From positions 19,893,429-19,957,428 of the forward strand of contig NC_092279.1 in the NCBI RefSeq assembly GCF_036320965.1: a stretch of 64,000 bases of DNA, written 5' to 3'. Shown one piece after another: positions 1 through 14,664 of the stretch. The notes beneath the pieces were generated by a model. The model ran no database searches. It had not been told where the DNA came from and saw nothing but the letters and a program-made list of their open reading frames with translations. Position 1 is the stretch's first letter, and the number at the start of each line of letters is the position of its first letter. This DNA is from Panulirus ornatus (Eukaryota > Arthropoda > Malacostraca > Decapoda > Palinuridae). A program made the position numbers and the translations under genes.

Positions 1-151
1 CTCCTGCTGATGACACAGCGGTCCGCCCTATTGATTCCTCTTGCTCTCCCCATCATGCAAGCCATTCATCACGAGGCTTGATCTCATATTTCCTCAAACT
101 TGTCTAATAATTTGTACCTCAGGGGCGCCTACCTACGTCCCTGGCACCATC

Positions 152-155
<4 letters not shown>

Positions 156-244
<89 letters not shown>
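156..244. repeat. (CT)n microsatellite, about 89 bp
   Basis: Uninterrupted CT dinucleotides. Ser-Leu reading frames across it are repeat artefacts, not genes. Confidence 0.97.
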
Positions 245-247
<3 letters not shown>

Positions 248-318
248 GGAAATATTTCCCTTTCATTTATCTTTCCCTATTTCTGCTTTACTTACATTTC
301 TGTTTATTTATAGCTCCG

Positions 319-1413
<1,095 letters not shown>

Positions 1414-1440
<27 letters not shown>
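1414..1440. repeat. (GA)n microsatellite
   Basis: Perfect GA dinucleotide run of about 27 bp. Confidence 0.95.
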
Positions 1441-2775
1441 CGGACGAAGCTGCAAAATCTTCAAACAAAATCCGCGAGAGAGGCGAATGGGAGTGGTTGA
1501 TGCCTCATCATCAAACGATTTATGAAATGCTCGCGGAAACTGTAAAGCTCCCGAGAGAAAAGTTTTAAGAGACGTCTTCGGTAAAGAATTCATCGTGTGT
1601 TCTATGGTCACACGGAGATGCTATACACAGAGGTGATTGCTTCGTTAGCTTATCTGGAACTGTATGATGGAAGCAGCGTTGGGTGCACGGCCTAACGATG
1701 GCTATGTCTAGAGGCCGATCCATCTAACACAGCTCTCAGAGAGCCGCAGTTGGATGAGTGGATAAGATATGAAGACTACGTAATTGTAGATATGGAGTCT
1801 GTAGATACAATGGAGTGAAAATGACTATGGGATGTTTCGCGTAGGCTTTTTAAACCCTGGTTTATCATACGTTCAGAACTAGACTGGACAAAGTTATTGA
1901 TACAAAGAGGACACGAGTGTAACTATATTCCCATTTATCAATCATCTCATATCAAAGCCCCTAAAACATAGAGACAAATGCAATAGGAAGATCAAGATAG
2001 TGAAAATTATGGCCACAATTTTTGGGTCAAGGCTGCAAGAAAAACCACTGGGTGTGGACACATGAAAAGCCTAATGAGGGGCGTGTTTTCATTCAGTGAT
2101 AATTACAGAGAGACAGAGAGACTAGTTGTCTCGGTCGTACTAAATGTACACAACACTGTAACAAGCTCCGGCGAGGACGTAAACTGGATTTTACTGCGGC
2201 AGTTACAGTAGTTAGGTAGCCTTAAGGTCATTTATTGCAGCCTTTAGTACTGATGGCAGAATTAATTCCCTCCCTCCGAGGGTTATTGTCTCTTGGTGTC
2301 CGCGGTTGGCTTTTGGAAATCCTTTAAGAGGCAGGAGATTCCACTAGACCCCCCGCGCCTCATGCTCTATAACAGGATCAGAAGATGGAAGCCACACGGA
2401 GGCATTAACAAGAGCATCCTCTCTCACCAGAAACATGACCATGAAAGTCCTCTTATTCTTTCGATCCTAAATGTTTTACTCTCGTCTCTACGCAGGACTA
2501 AGAATTTGGTATACTATCAGTCCAGTATCGCCATGATAGCCCCGTCGTGGACCCATCATGTATTACCATTATCTGTCTTTCCCATTAGCTCCCATGAGCC
2601 TCAGTTTCGCGTCGCATCCCTCGTATCCACTTAGGATTAGGCCCCCAGCAAGTGTCCACCAGGGGTGGGTGGAATGCTCAGCCGTAGCCTACGCATGCCT
2701 CCGGCACACCCACAAACAAAGTCATTCTGGCGCTACAAAGGCGGTACTCCTATTGAAGTCTTAACAAAGCTCGTA
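1441..2775. other. Gene-free stretch, nothing recognised
   Basis: Single-copy-looking DNA of mixed composition. Short open frames (for example 2293-2634, plus) show no recognisable domain. No splice-flanked exon or RNA gene was seen. Confidence 0.55.
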
Positions 2776-2872
2776 TAAAAAAAAGATAGAAAAAAAAAGA
2801 GGAAGAGGGGAAAATAGAAAAAAGGAATTGGAAAAAAAGAATGGAAAAAAGGAAGAGGGGAAAAAGAAATAT
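2776..2872. repeat. A-rich imperfect repeat with GGAAGAGGGGAAAA motif
   Basis: The phrase GAAGAGGGGAAAA occurs twice among A-runs of 6 to 8, giving an imperfect purine-only tandem structure of about 40 bp period. Confidence 0.6.
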
Positions 2873-2929
2873 TACAGAGCTGTTAAAATTGTACCTTTTT
2901 CTGTGAGTTGATTGTAACTTAATTCTTGT

Positions 2930-3660
2930 GTTAATTTACACTTCGAATTTCGTTTCAGAGTATCCTTTTCGACTGTTTCCTGACGTTGTCTATCCGTCTG
3001 CTCAGCTTATTCCCTCTCTCCTCTCTGTTCCTCTTCCTTTTTCACTTCCCACCGCCTTTACTCCTGATGATCTCTTTTATCTTAGTCTTTTACCATCATT
3101 TTCCTCCATGTTTCAGTTTGCTTTTCTCGCCAGCTTCGAACTTCCTTCCTCTGTCCTAACTACTGTAACATCTTTCTCCTCTTTCTCTCTCTCTCCCCCT
3201 CGTTCCCTCTCCCTTTACACACTTTATCATGGATGCTTTGTAATCACAGCTTCTCCTTCTCTTTTTCCTTTCCAGTCCTGTTTCCCCGACCGGCTAATAT
3301 AACACCTTCTGTGCTCACATTTTCCGTCTCTCCTCCGCTCTGTTTATAACATTCCCCTTCCCTTCTCGTATGGTTCCATTTTCTGAATTGCTTCCTTCGT
3401 GTCATCTCCCTTATTTTACCTGTTCCCTTCCCTCTTTTCTTCTACTTCAATCCTTTCTTTCTTCCCTCTCTTCATTTAATCTCGACATCTTTCTTCCAGT
3501 GTCTCCTTCCTCCTCCTCCTTCTCTTCCTCTCATACCCTCCTCATATCCTCCCTCCACGCCCTTACTTCCCTCCATCTTTCGTCCCTCCACACCTCTGCT
3601 TCCCTCCTCACCCTCGCTGCTGCACCCCTGCCCTCCCTATCATTACCCCTGCTGGGACCC
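2930..3660. other. Pyrimidine-rich low-complexity region
   Basis: The plus strand is dominated by C and T (TTCCTCC, CTCTCTCC). Long Ser/Leu/Pro frames (2928-3302 and 3370-3879) are a consequence of composition. No coding signal is recognised. Confidence 0.7.
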
Positions 3661-4048
3661 CTCTCCTCCCAGCTGTTGCCCTGCTTCGTTACGCTCCTCA
3701 AACAAGGGGACGACCCGCCACTCTTTAACCTCCCAAACATTACTTGTTATTTGTACGAAATTCTTGCCTCTCCTCTAGCAGGCCGAGTGTTTAGTAAACC
3801 TCTCCCAGTCTTGCCTCCTCGACATATTTTTCGTTCATACCGAATGGGATTGCCTTTCGTACAGCCACTAGAGGAATGAGACGAAAAGAAAGGCCATTAA
3901 TTATTATTGGACTGTGCACGAGCAGGGAGGGTAAGCTGGCTCAGTAGGAGGCAGGATTAAGGTCAACAGAGGTGAAGCTTGCAGCATTCCTGCTAGTCAG
4001 GTTGGAACTGACATAGGCCCTATCCAGACAGTATTCTGCTACGGTACG

Positions 4049-4050
<2 letters not shown>
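3661..4050. other. Gene-free stretch with a possible degraded interspersed repeat at 3926-4050
   Basis: The interval 3926-4050 contains AGCTGGCTCAGTAGGAGG, which resembles a pol III A box (TGGCTCAGTAGG against TGGCNNAGTGG). About 75 bases later GGTTGGAACTG is a poor B-box match. The antisense frame is also open here. It could be a tRNA-derived fragment or an old coding remnant. I cannot decide from one copy. Confidence 0.25.
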
Positions 4051-4140
<90 letters not shown>

Positions 4141-4141
4141 C
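4051..4141. repeat. Compound (CT)n-(CA)n microsatellite
   Basis: About 68 bp of CT followed without a gap by about 23 bp of CA. Confidence 0.97.
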
Positions 4142-4620
4142 TCTTGTACTCTCTCCCCCACTCTCATCCCTTACACTCCCTCTCTTTCTCTGTTATTCCC
4201 CCTTTCCCCTCCTCCCTCACTACCTTTCTTCATATTCCCCTCTGTTAAATCCTCCTCTTCCCTCTCCGTAACTTTCACACGGCCTCTTTTCAGTATTCGC
4301 CTTCCTCCCTTTCCTCAGCTTTCCCATTCTCCCTTCCCTCTCCCGTAGCCTCCTCTTCCTTATCCTCCTTTCCATCTCAGTCATTCCCCTTCACCTGCTT
4401 CTTAACCTTCCATCTCTTCCACGTCTAATAGAGATACACTGACCAGAAATAGGTGTATTGAATTAAACGTAAGTTGTAAACAAACATGAGGAATGTCTCC
4501 TCAGCAATGAGAGAAAACCACAAGTTATCGTCATGGCTCAAAACACCCGTGTAATCAAATCAGAGCTAAACAAATACTTTAATGACTTTGATTATCAGAG
4601 AATAAACGCTTTCATTAGCA

Positions 4621-4621
<1 letters not shown>
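4142..4621. other. Pyrimidine-rich then unremarkable DNA
   Basis: CT-rich to about 4435, then balanced sequence to the TA array. No gene seen. Confidence 0.65.

Positions 4622-4689
<68 letters not shown>
4622..4689. repeat. (TA)n microsatellite
   Basis: About 68 bp of perfect TA. Confidence 0.97.
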
Positions 4690-4690
<1 letters not shown>

Positions 4691-5400
4691 TGCTATTACC
4701 CAGCCTCACCTGTAGTCATTCCCTGCTGCTCCACCGACCTCTCCACACGCCCCTGATGATGATTTGATGGATTCATCTCGAGACGTTGAGACAACCTTAG
4801 GTGGCATCCCACATAACCTCCCCACCTATGTAAAAAAAAAAAAAAAAAAAAGATATTAGACAACTTGAAGAAAAGTTCGGAAAGAATCTCTTAAGAAACC
4901 CCCCAGTTATCTGGTCATTTTATTTCACCTCTTTTCCATCAGGGAACTAGGTGACGTCCATCTTCCTGGACTATTCAACGGCTGTAATTAGAGCAGAATG
5001 TATTCTCCATTCATCCCTCCCGGTAAAACCTCTCCATGCACTATATACTGGCTGGCGTTCTTTCGTTCTTATTCCCCGCCGCCGGTTGATATGCCAGAAG
5101 GAGTTGATGAGCGAGGAGAAGCCTTCTGCTTTACTATCTCGCCTCCATCTATGTAGATGAGGAACTGAAGACGATGTTGTAGTCCTCCAGCAGATGACCT
5201 CGTCACAGACCATCAGGTCTTCCGTTATCTGCCATGAACCCTCCTTTGCTTTTCTCTTTCCCCTCTCTCCCTCCATCACGCTCTCCTCTCCCTCCTCCAT
5301 CCGTCTTCCCTGATATTTATTTACCCACAGCAGTGGCACCGAGCAGTTGGCACTCCCACAAGGGGCTGCTACGGCGGGTCAACAGGGCCATGTTTGTCTC
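4690..5400. other. Gene-free stretch
   Basis: Includes a 19-base A run at about 4832. Frames on both strands at 4951-5339 are short and match no known domain. Confidence 0.55.
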
Positions 5401-5419
5401 CCCCCCCCCCCCCCCCCCC
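5401..5419. repeat. Poly(C) tract, about 19 bases
   Basis: Homopolymer immediately upstream of the GC-rich minisatellite. Confidence 0.9.
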
Positions 5420-5428
5420 ACCTCATCT

Positions 5429-5812
5429 GGCAGGCAGGGTGTGGGTCGAATGACCCTGTCTACTGGCTGCTCGGCAGGGTGTGGACGGATCACCTTGTCT
5501 ACTGGCCTGGCTGGCAGGCAGGGTGTGGACGGGTTACCCTGTCTAGTGGTCTGGCTGGCAGCAGGGTGTGTGCGAATCACCTTGCCTGCTGGCTGACTGG
5601 CAGGGTGTGGACGGATCACCTTGCCTGCTGGCTGACCTGGCCGGCAGAGTGTGATGGATCACCCTGCCTGCTGGCTGGCCTGGCCGGCAGGGTGTGGAGG
5701 GATCACCCTGCCTACTGGGTAGTCTGGCCGGCAGGCAAGGTGTGGGCGAATCACCCTGTCTACTGGCTGGCTTGGCCGGCAGGCAGGGTGTGGACGGATC
5801 ACCCTGCCTGGT
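5429..5812 (+). repeat. GC-rich minisatellite, 40-48 bp unit, about 9 copies
   Basis: Diverged tandem units begin GGCAGGCAGGGTGTGG and end CCTGTCTACTGGCTGG. Units differ in length by loss of a GGCA step or of a few bases near the end. Open frames on both strands across the array are shadows of the repeat and include Trp/Gly-rich peptides that look superficially protein-like. Divergence between copies suggests an old, no longer homogenising array. Confidence 0.92.
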
Positions 5813-6894
5813 AATCTCCTATATTTGCCACCGTGACCACTCTTGTTGACCTCCAGGCCCAGGTTAATTAACACTGTTAATGGCCCACTCAGGTTACAGA
5901 ATCACTGGTGGTCAGGCTACGTGGATATTGGATACGCAGGTGGTGTCGACAGCGTCATGATTGTGGTGGTGGTGAGGGGTAACTAGTTGTTATGATGGTG
6001 GTGATTGGTGTTGGTATCGCTGGTGGTAGTGGTGATTGGTGTTGGTAGTGGTGGTGGTAGGGAGGGAGGGGGAGGAAGGGTGGTAATCATGTGGTGGCAG
6101 TGGCCGTGGAGTTGTTGTCCATGAGTCTGGTGGTGTTTCCAACACGGATGTTGTTGTCAAGAATGGTATGTAAAAGGGCACGAGATATCGGCCTCTTGCT
6201 TCTGTCACTACCTCTTGACCTTATTTCCTAATTGTTATCTGTCCGTTTCCTTGTGTTTCTAGTCACTGTCTATAATCCTTTCTGTCTCTCTCCATCAGTC
6301 AGACTATCTTTTACCTGGAGACGTGTACATGCCAGTCCGCCAACCTAACCCAACAGCACCTGGTGGCGCGGCACGACCTCCCTACCCTCTATCACATAAC
6401 CCGTACTTAGAATCAAGTTTAGGGGTTGCCAGAACCAATACTACGCTTGTTTATGGAGTCCATCTTATGTTTCAGTGCCCCCCAGCTGACTGGGTTATGG
6501 TCCCATCTCAAGGGTAAACAGCAAAACAAGATGTAAAGCTGTTGGTAATGACGTGTTGGAGGACGGGATATTGGATGGCGTCCCACTTTACTATTCCCAC
6601 CGTCACCGTCTGCCCCATCTCGGTTTATGTTCATCCCCAGACCTCTGTATCAGCCTCTCCAGTAGCTCCACTCATTAACATTGCAATCCCTTGTATTAAC
6701 TCGTGTTTACACCCGGTTTATGACCTAGAGAAGCCCGGCTTGATTTCAGACATGGTCAGTAAACTGAATCACTCGTAAATGTTCTTAAACTCACCTTATC
6801 CTTTATCATCACAGCCTAGCTTCAAACTCTTTCTTGCAATCTATGATTCAGCCTTACAGCCAACAGCTAGATTTAGCCTATCACCTTCTGGAAA
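5813..6894. other. Gene-free stretch with a GGT-rich patch
   Basis: About 5940-6120 is a GGT/GTGGTGATT-rich trinucleotide patch, roughly the complement of the CAC-rich array at 21.9-23.1 kb. The rest shows nothing recognisable. Confidence 0.55.
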
Positions 6895-7425
6895 CCAGCG
6901 TTGAGGACAATATCTTAAATCATTTAAAGGATAACTATTGATAAACGATTCTCAGCAGGGTTTTCAATGATGTCAATTGTATCTGACAAATCTGTTCGAT
7001 TTCTTATATGACAATGAACATTTATGATGACAGTAAAGCAGATGATGCCTTCTATCTAGATTTTCAACAAGCATTTGATAAAGTCCCGCATCAAAGGCTA
7101 CTGTCTAAAGTTAATTTACATTTAATACTTGGGGTTGTTCTTCGGTGGTTAGAAAATTGGTAAACAAAGGGTAGTGATTAGTGATCGAGCCTCAGAATGG
7201 TTAGACGTAACAAGTGGTGTGCCACAGGGATCAGTCTTGGGACCGGTTCTCTTTCTCGTACACATCTGTCGCAAGATGTCTAAATTCACACACGGTAATA
7301 AGCTGAAAAGTGAATCTACAATAAAAGTTGAACTGGCATAGACAAATTGATGGATTGGACTTACACGGAGGAGATGAATTTTAATATCGTTGATTGCAAA
7401 GCTTCACGCATCGGAGGCAAAGAAG
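6895..7425 (+). pseudogene. Decayed non-LTR retrotransposon reverse transcriptase
   Basis: Conceptual translation, with stops and frameshifts, recovers RT landmarks in order: SQQGF near 6945; motif A as YLDFQQAFDKVPHQRLL (from 7056); a W-rich linker; motif B as SGVPQGSVLGPVLF (from 7213); then a degraded catalytic motif C region where KFADDTK is expected and KFTHGNK is read. A hydrophobic/Trp segment with FN..DCK follows. This order is typical of jockey/CR1-type LINEs. Motifs A and B lie in different frames and a TAA interrupts LENW, so the gene is dead. The missing FADD removes the key aspartates. The 31-bp satellite starts about 55 bp downstream. Confidence 0.85.
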
Positions 7426-7480
7426 GGAGGGCAAGCTGCAGTATCGAGAGAGAATAGGATTGTGATAACCTTTGGTGCCT

Positions 7481-8167
7481 TAAAACCAAGCAAGCAGTGC
7501 ACTAAGCAGCATAAAACCAAGCAAGCAGTGCACTAAGCAGCATAAAACCAAGCAAGCAGTGCACTAAGCAGCATAAAACCAAGCAAACAGTGCACTAAGC
7601 AGCATAAAACCAAGCGAGCAGTGCACTAAGCAGCATAAAACCAAGCAAACAGTGCACTAAGCAGCATAAAACCAAGCGAGCAGTGCACTAAGCAGCATAA
7701 AACCAAGCAAACAGTGCACTAAGCAGCATAAAACCAAGCGAGCAGTGCACTAAGCTGCATAAAACCAAGCAAGCAGTGCACTAAGCAGCATAAAACCAAG
7801 CAAGCAGTGCACTAAGCAGCATAAAACCAAGCGAGCAGTGCACTAAGCAGCATAAAACCAAGCGAGCAGTGCACTAAGCAGCATAAAACCAAGCAAGCAG
7901 TGCACTAAGCAGCATAAAACCAAGCAAGCAGTGCACTAAGCAGCATAAAACCAAGCGAGCAGTGCACTAAGCAGCATAAAACCAAGCGAGCAGTGCACTA
8001 AGCAGCATAAAACCAAGCAAGCAGTGCACTAAGCAGCATAAAACCAAGCAAGCAGTGCACTAAGCAGCATAAAACCAAGCGAGCAGTGCACTAAGCAGCA
8101 TAAAACCAAGCGAGCAGTGCACTAAGCAGCATAAAACCAAGCGAGCAGTGCACTAAGCAGCATAAAA
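7481..8167 (+). repeat. 31-bp satellite, 22 copies, with higher-order structure
   Basis: The unit starts TAAAACCAAGC and ends GTGCACTAAGCAGCA, with an exact period of 31. Copies differ mainly at one site after CCAAG: CAAGCAG (A), CAAACAG (B) or CGAGCAG (C). In order they read AAA BCBCBC AACC AACC AACC C. Almost no other variation is present, apart from one AGCTGCAT. The period is not a multiple of three and stops are present, so no long frame arises. There are no unique spacers, so this is not CRISPR-like. Confidence 0.97.
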
Positions 8168-8585
8168 AGTGAACAAACTTATTGAATTCATAGTTAACGG
8201 TTTTCAAATGCAAGTCTGAGAAAAAATTGTCCTCACTCTGTGCTCTTCGCGAGTCCGTCACCCCCTTTGATGTCACATTCATCTTCGATCTCCCTACTTT
8301 CTTTTATCCTTACCACCCTAATCATGAGTTTCTCATATCCTCCACTAACGCAAACAGTCTCGAAAGGACCCAGTGGTCTGTTGTTAATCGATATTTTCAC
8401 TCGTTCACCAGTATTTTTTATTTTCCCATCTTCTATCTCCTCTTCAGTCTTTGGCTCTTTTTTTTTTTACCTTGCCTTCGAATAATTTCCTCCCTTTCCT
8501 TCATCCTTTGTCGCCATATTTTCCATCTCCGCTTATCGCCCCATCCACACATCCTCAATTCTCCTCATATTCAAGAAGTGACACA

Positions 8586-8586
<1 letters not shown>
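8168..8586. other. Gene-free stretch with a short dispersed motif at 8347-8390
   Basis: The segment around ACGCAAACAGTCTCGAAAGG is similar to 48216-48263 in the same orientation, so it is likely a fragment of an interspersed repeat. The antisense frame reads NRPLGPFETVC. I do not recognise the family with certainty. Confidence 0.4.

Positions 8587-8639
<53 letters not shown>
8587..8639. repeat. (GA)n microsatellite
   Basis: About 53 bp of perfect GA. Confidence 0.97.
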
Positions 8640-8642
<3 letters not shown>

Positions 8643-9621
8643 CCCGTCACTGCATGTTTTCGCTTGGATGAGTTTTATGCTAGGATGAACAAGAGCATCT
8701 CTTGAAGTAAACCTTCCCTTGACGAAATGTAGTCGAAGTAAGGGTACGAGATACGTTACGAGATACGATTGGTGTGGGTTAGTTCATTAATTCCCCCCTC
8801 AGTATCTAACGTTACGCTTGTTTCTTCGCCGCCAGAGGACTCTTTCATTTGGCACGTTAACCGAAAGGAATCGCGTCCCGTTACGACCCTGCTAGCGGCG
8901 CCAAGCTGACGTCGCAGATGAAGTATTACGTTCCCTGAGATCGTAGCACGCCATTCCGGTTTCATTAGCGAGCTTTATTGCATAACAACGAACTACGTCG
9001 TTAAGGTGTCGCTAGCATAAGCGCATTGTCTACGGACACCACAAGTTGAATCTAAAACTAAATGGTTAGTCTTATGAGGTTACGTAAAAAAAAAAAGAGC
9101 TGCGTAGGTTGAGAATATCTTGGCAGTTTACGTCTCGAGGCAGCATTACTTTTATGTGACTACTACAACAAGCAAGTTCAAGGAAGACTCGTAAATTTCG
9201 CAATACCGGAGCATAATCGTGCATGAAACAGCTGTGTAAATGCAGCTGGCGAAGACAAGGTGTTGTTTGGATCAGGGAAAGAGGTGTGGGAAGCAAGAGA
9301 GGGAATGTTTACCAGCCTTTCCTTCACTGCGACTCGCTCTGTTGTTTTCCGGCATTACGGTTTCTTTTTCTTTCCTTTTTTATTCTTTTTTTTTTTACGT
9401 ATTTGGTAATTATGTTGCGATCGTCCGAAATTTATCGATTTTCGTCATACCTTCATCCCACTCTTTTTTTTTTACGCGCCAGACTCCCCGCCAAATGTCT
9501 TCTCCAGCAACAACCATGCAATCGTGTCGTACATGATCACGGTGCAGTATTCCGAGATAATCACAGCAACGCCCCACCCCTACCCTCACGGTGCCCCCAG
9601 CGTGCAGCCTCATGCTACGGG

Positions 9622-9623
<2 letters not shown>
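8640..9623. other. Gene-free stretch, locally CpG-containing
   Basis: The part at 8800-9060 has more CpG than its surroundings. Open frames on both strands are short and unrecognised. No gene called. Confidence 0.5.

Positions 9624-9676
<53 letters not shown>
9624..9676. repeat. (CA)n microsatellite
   Basis: About 53 bp of perfect CA. Confidence 0.97.
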
Positions 9677-9678
<2 letters not shown>

Positions 9679-9726
9679 GCCATGACTCAGCCTAGCCTGG
9701 AAACCTTCACAAACCTTGTAAGTCCA

Positions 9727-11647
<1,921 letters not shown>

Positions 11648-11697
11648 AGTCGGTCTACAGTCTACTCAGCTGTTCATCAACCCTTAGGGGTTGGTCG

Positions 11698-11698
<1 letters not shown>
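11648..11698 (+). mobile_element. SINE-like family B, 5' fragment
   Basis: CAGCTGTTCATC followed by ACCC.TAGG and GTTGGTCGAT matches the reverse complement of the longer copy at 12591-12742. The element stops at GGTCGATT, where a TA array begins. Confidence 0.7.

Positions 11699-11699
<1 letters not shown>

Positions 11700-11760
<61 letters not shown>
11700..11760. repeat. (TA)n microsatellite
   Basis: About 61 bp of perfect TA between a SINE-like fragment and a LINE 3' tail. Confidence 0.97.
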
Positions 11761-11762
<2 letters not shown>

Positions 11763-11839
11763 GGGGGGGGGGTTGGGCCATTTCTTTCGTCTGTTTCCTT
11801 GCGCTACCTCGCAAACGCGGGAGACAGCGACAAAGTATA

Positions 11840-11848
<9 letters not shown>
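11761..11848 (+). mobile_element. LINE 3' tail, 5'-truncated copy
   Basis: Twelve G, then TTGGGCCATTTC, TTTCCTTGCGCTACCTCGC, GCGGGAGACAGCGACAAAG and TATAAAA. This is nearly identical to the 3' end of the LINE at 53258-54522 and to the tail at 48639. It is only about 88 bp long and is flanked by TA arrays on both sides. Confidence 0.9.

Positions 11849-11915
<67 letters not shown>
11849..11915. repeat. (TA)n microsatellite following LINE tail
   Basis: About 67 bp of TA starting directly after the terminal A run of the tail. Confidence 0.97.
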
Positions 11916-11918
<3 letters not shown>

Positions 11919-12590
11919 TAAGGATCACAACTAAGCGCGTGATCAATTATATATCTGAGTCCACGGGGAAATGAAGCACGATAAGTTCCCAAGTGCACTT
12001 TCGTGTAATAATCATGTCATCAGGGGGAGATACAAGAAAGAAATATGTCAGTTGATATACAACGAAGAGACGTAGGTAGAACGCCATTTGGTAAAGAAGT
12101 GATTACCCGAATCATTCAGGTAGTCAGTCACTTCTACCTATCTTGTAGGTCTAATCAAAGGCCGAAATACCTTTCAGATCACATGTAAAAATCCTCGGCA
12201 TGTTAGATCATTCTCACATTAGGGCTTACATGAAACTCCCGAGACGTGAAGACGATCTGTGGCCGTAAAATCTTACTTCTTTCATGTCTTGGCTTAATTT
12301 TAAAGATTCTAAGATAAAGTATGCGAAAAGGCGCGTTCTTCCCTGCCCCACCATTTCCCAGTACTCTTGCGTTGCGTAAAGGATGAGCAAGGATGAGATT
12401 ACACTCATTCGTAAGGAAGAATCCGTCAAAGAAAACAAAAGTCCTTTACACCGGCCCTAACATCACTGAGCCTGACCTACCCTCATCAAAACAACCTAAA
12501 TACGTGACCCCCTTTTTTTTTTATCAACTTTTTTTCCGCAACTCATTTTATCTTCCACTCACCACCAGCCTTTCTTTTATTTTCCTCTAT
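11916..12590. other. Gene-free stretch
   Basis: Balanced sequence. Short frames only. Nothing recognised. Confidence 0.5.
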
Positions 12591-12742
12591 GTTAGCTGAG
12601 ACGGCACGGGCAATTGAATTCCCTAATTAAGAACATCTCATTAACGCTACACCCTAGCGTTAAGCCAGGTGCCTCATTTATCGACCAACTTCCTATGGGT
12701 GGATGAACAGCTGTGTCCACTGTGGACCTACTTCCTCGACCT
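12591..12742 (-). mobile_element. SINE-like family B, longest copy
   Basis: Read on the minus strand it contains GTAGGTCCACAGTGGACAC, CAGCTGTTCATCCACCC, GTTGGTCGATAAATG, GCGTTAATGAGATG and CCCGTGCCGTCTCAGC in order. The first part recurs at 11648-11698 and the last part at 54778-54848, which together define an interspersed family. The minus frame is open over much of it but codes for nothing known. I do not see clear pol III boxes, so the SINE label is provisional. Confidence 0.7.
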
Positions 12743-13295
12743 CGATCTGTACCTATGCCCTCGACCCTGAATGCATCATCGTTGGCAAAGGTAACGGCTA
12801 CACCACGATGGCTCACACAAGCACATATATGATACGTATTTACTATTAGAAATAAGTTTTTGTGATAAACACGATCGTTAGTCATCTCTGATTATCAAAT
12901 ATGCTAAGCCGTTTCCTCCCTCCGAAACAGATACCAGCGCGCATGTGCGATTTGTAAGTGTAAACAATGTGTTTGTCTTGCGGATACACCACCTATTTTA
13001 AACTCTAAGCCAGCTTGCTCTGTGTAAGATGAGGGGCATTATAGTCGTATCAGCGAGTGGCTATTTTCATTCAAAGGACTTAATAACTACAAGAATCTAG
13101 CAAGGCGATTGGATGAACAAAAACACAGCGCCACTCACCTTCTATGGTTTTGGTCAGCACGATGAGACGGTGTTGGGGTGTGTTTACCTCTGAAGTGGTT
13201 GGTGCCTAATAGTCCACCTTCATTGCGTGTGTTCGAAGATATTTTGTGATTAATCGGTGGTGGCTTTCCTCTTTCTAAGGCGTTCATATAGAAAA
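12743..13295. other. Gene-free stretch upstream of a weak first-exon candidate
   Basis: Few repeats. GATTGG (inverted CCAAT) lies at about 13108 and TTCATTG at about 13219. Neither is strong promoter evidence. Confidence 0.35.
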
Positions 13296-13350
13296 ATGTC
13301 TAGAAAATGCCGTATCAAATCCTCATTAACTTCACCAGCTTCACCAAGTG
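13296..13350 (+). CDS. Possible short first coding exon (weak)
   Basis: An ATG in AAAAATGTC context (A at -3) opens 18 codons reading MSRKCRIKSSLTSPASPS plus one base. It ends exactly at GTG/GTAAGTA, a near-consensus 5' splice site. The upstream 500 bp is free of simple repeats. The peptide is too short to assign to a family and no second exon can be linked. It may be chance, because a good donor after a short ATG frame is expected somewhere in 64 kb. RNA evidence would decide. Confidence 0.2.
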
Positions 13351-14277
13351 GTAAGTACTGTTTCTCGATCATTTTCCGTTATTTTAGGGGGGTCTCTCTT
13401 ACGTAGTTCATAGGTATGATATGTTTCTCTGACACCAGCATTATACGGCCTTAAGGAAAGCCTGTAGCCTCCTTGTTTCTATCCCAGCACAGTCCAACTA
13501 GATAACATCCGATGATTACGTTGCTCTGGTCTTACCATTACCACACCGTCTGTCTGGTCTGCGATCGTGTCGGTACACGGCAGTCATTTAGGGGAGTGAT
13601 TCCGTAATCATGATTTGTATTCATCTTCTTAAGCATCTCGCGGTCATGTTTTGTAGAAGGATGATGAAAGGCAATGAAAACGAACGTCAGTTGTGTTAGT
13701 AGTGCTCTAGCTAAAACACCGAGAAGGTGGAATTGAGCGGCGTAATTTTAAACAAGCCACTCATCGATGATATATATATATATATGTTTACATTTTTTGT
13801 GGCAGCTCTGAAGAGAAGTGGAGAATGATTTATACATGTATGTCCTTTTAGCTTATGAAATCAAGACTTGTAAACCTGAATGAATAAAATTAGTAACCTT
13901 GCACTGCCTCAGTAAGTGAATTACCAGAGGATCTTTCGTAACGGAGCGAGAATTGTTAATGAAATAAAGAAAACGTGCCTGAGCCAGAGGGCAGGGACTA
14001 AGACAGGGGAGACTCAATTAGCAACATCTTAGCGTGGCCTGGCGTCGCATTGCGTATCGACGAGATCCAGTAAATGCACTGTATTCTGAGAACCTTAAAG
14101 GTATATTGATTAAACAATGCTTAACAAATTACCCAAAGTGTATATGAGCGTGTTTTGTTTGCATGGCTGATTCTACTGAGCGCAGTAGCCCACACTGCAT
14201 AATAGTTTTAAACACATATTCCGGAGGGTAAAACATTAGCCCCATAATCCGCTCTTTAGAAATTATTACATGTTTGC

Positions 14278-14279
<2 letters not shown>
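13351..14279. other. Gene-free stretch
   Basis: Mixed sequence with a short TA run at 13770-13784. No second exon or other gene recognised. Confidence 0.5.
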
Positions 14280-14326
<47 letters not shown>

Positions 14327-14347
14327 TATTTATTTATTTATTTATAT
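14280..14347. repeat. (TA)n followed by (TTTA)n
   Basis: About 44 bp of TA followed by five TTTA-like steps. Confidence 0.95.
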
Positions 14348-14599
14348 ATACACACACATTATACATAATTCGATTGATCATTGACTTGTGATAAGTCATA
14401 ACGTATCGGCAATGCACTGAATGAACATTATAATAAAGTTGTGATATAATGATTCAGTTGTAGTAGTCATGCGTGTAAGCAATACAAGTGAACTTTGAGG
14501 ATGGCCAGTGCCAGTAATATAAGAAATAGGTGATATACTTTGTGAATTGTGTGTGTTGGCAGCTGATTTCTTCTTTATAGATAATAGAAGAATGCAGTG

Positions 14600-14645
<46 letters not shown>

Positions 14646-14664
14646 TTTTTTTTTTTTTTTTTTT
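14600..14664. repeat. (TA)n plus T20 adjoining SINE-like element
   Basis: TA with one TG interruption, then about 20 T. On the minus strand this is the A-tail plus TA array 3' of the adjacent element. Confidence 0.95.

Noticed and set aside
7481..8167. CRISPR-like appearance of regularly repeated 31-mers
   Set aside because: Units are contiguous with no unique spacers, and the context is eukaryotic.
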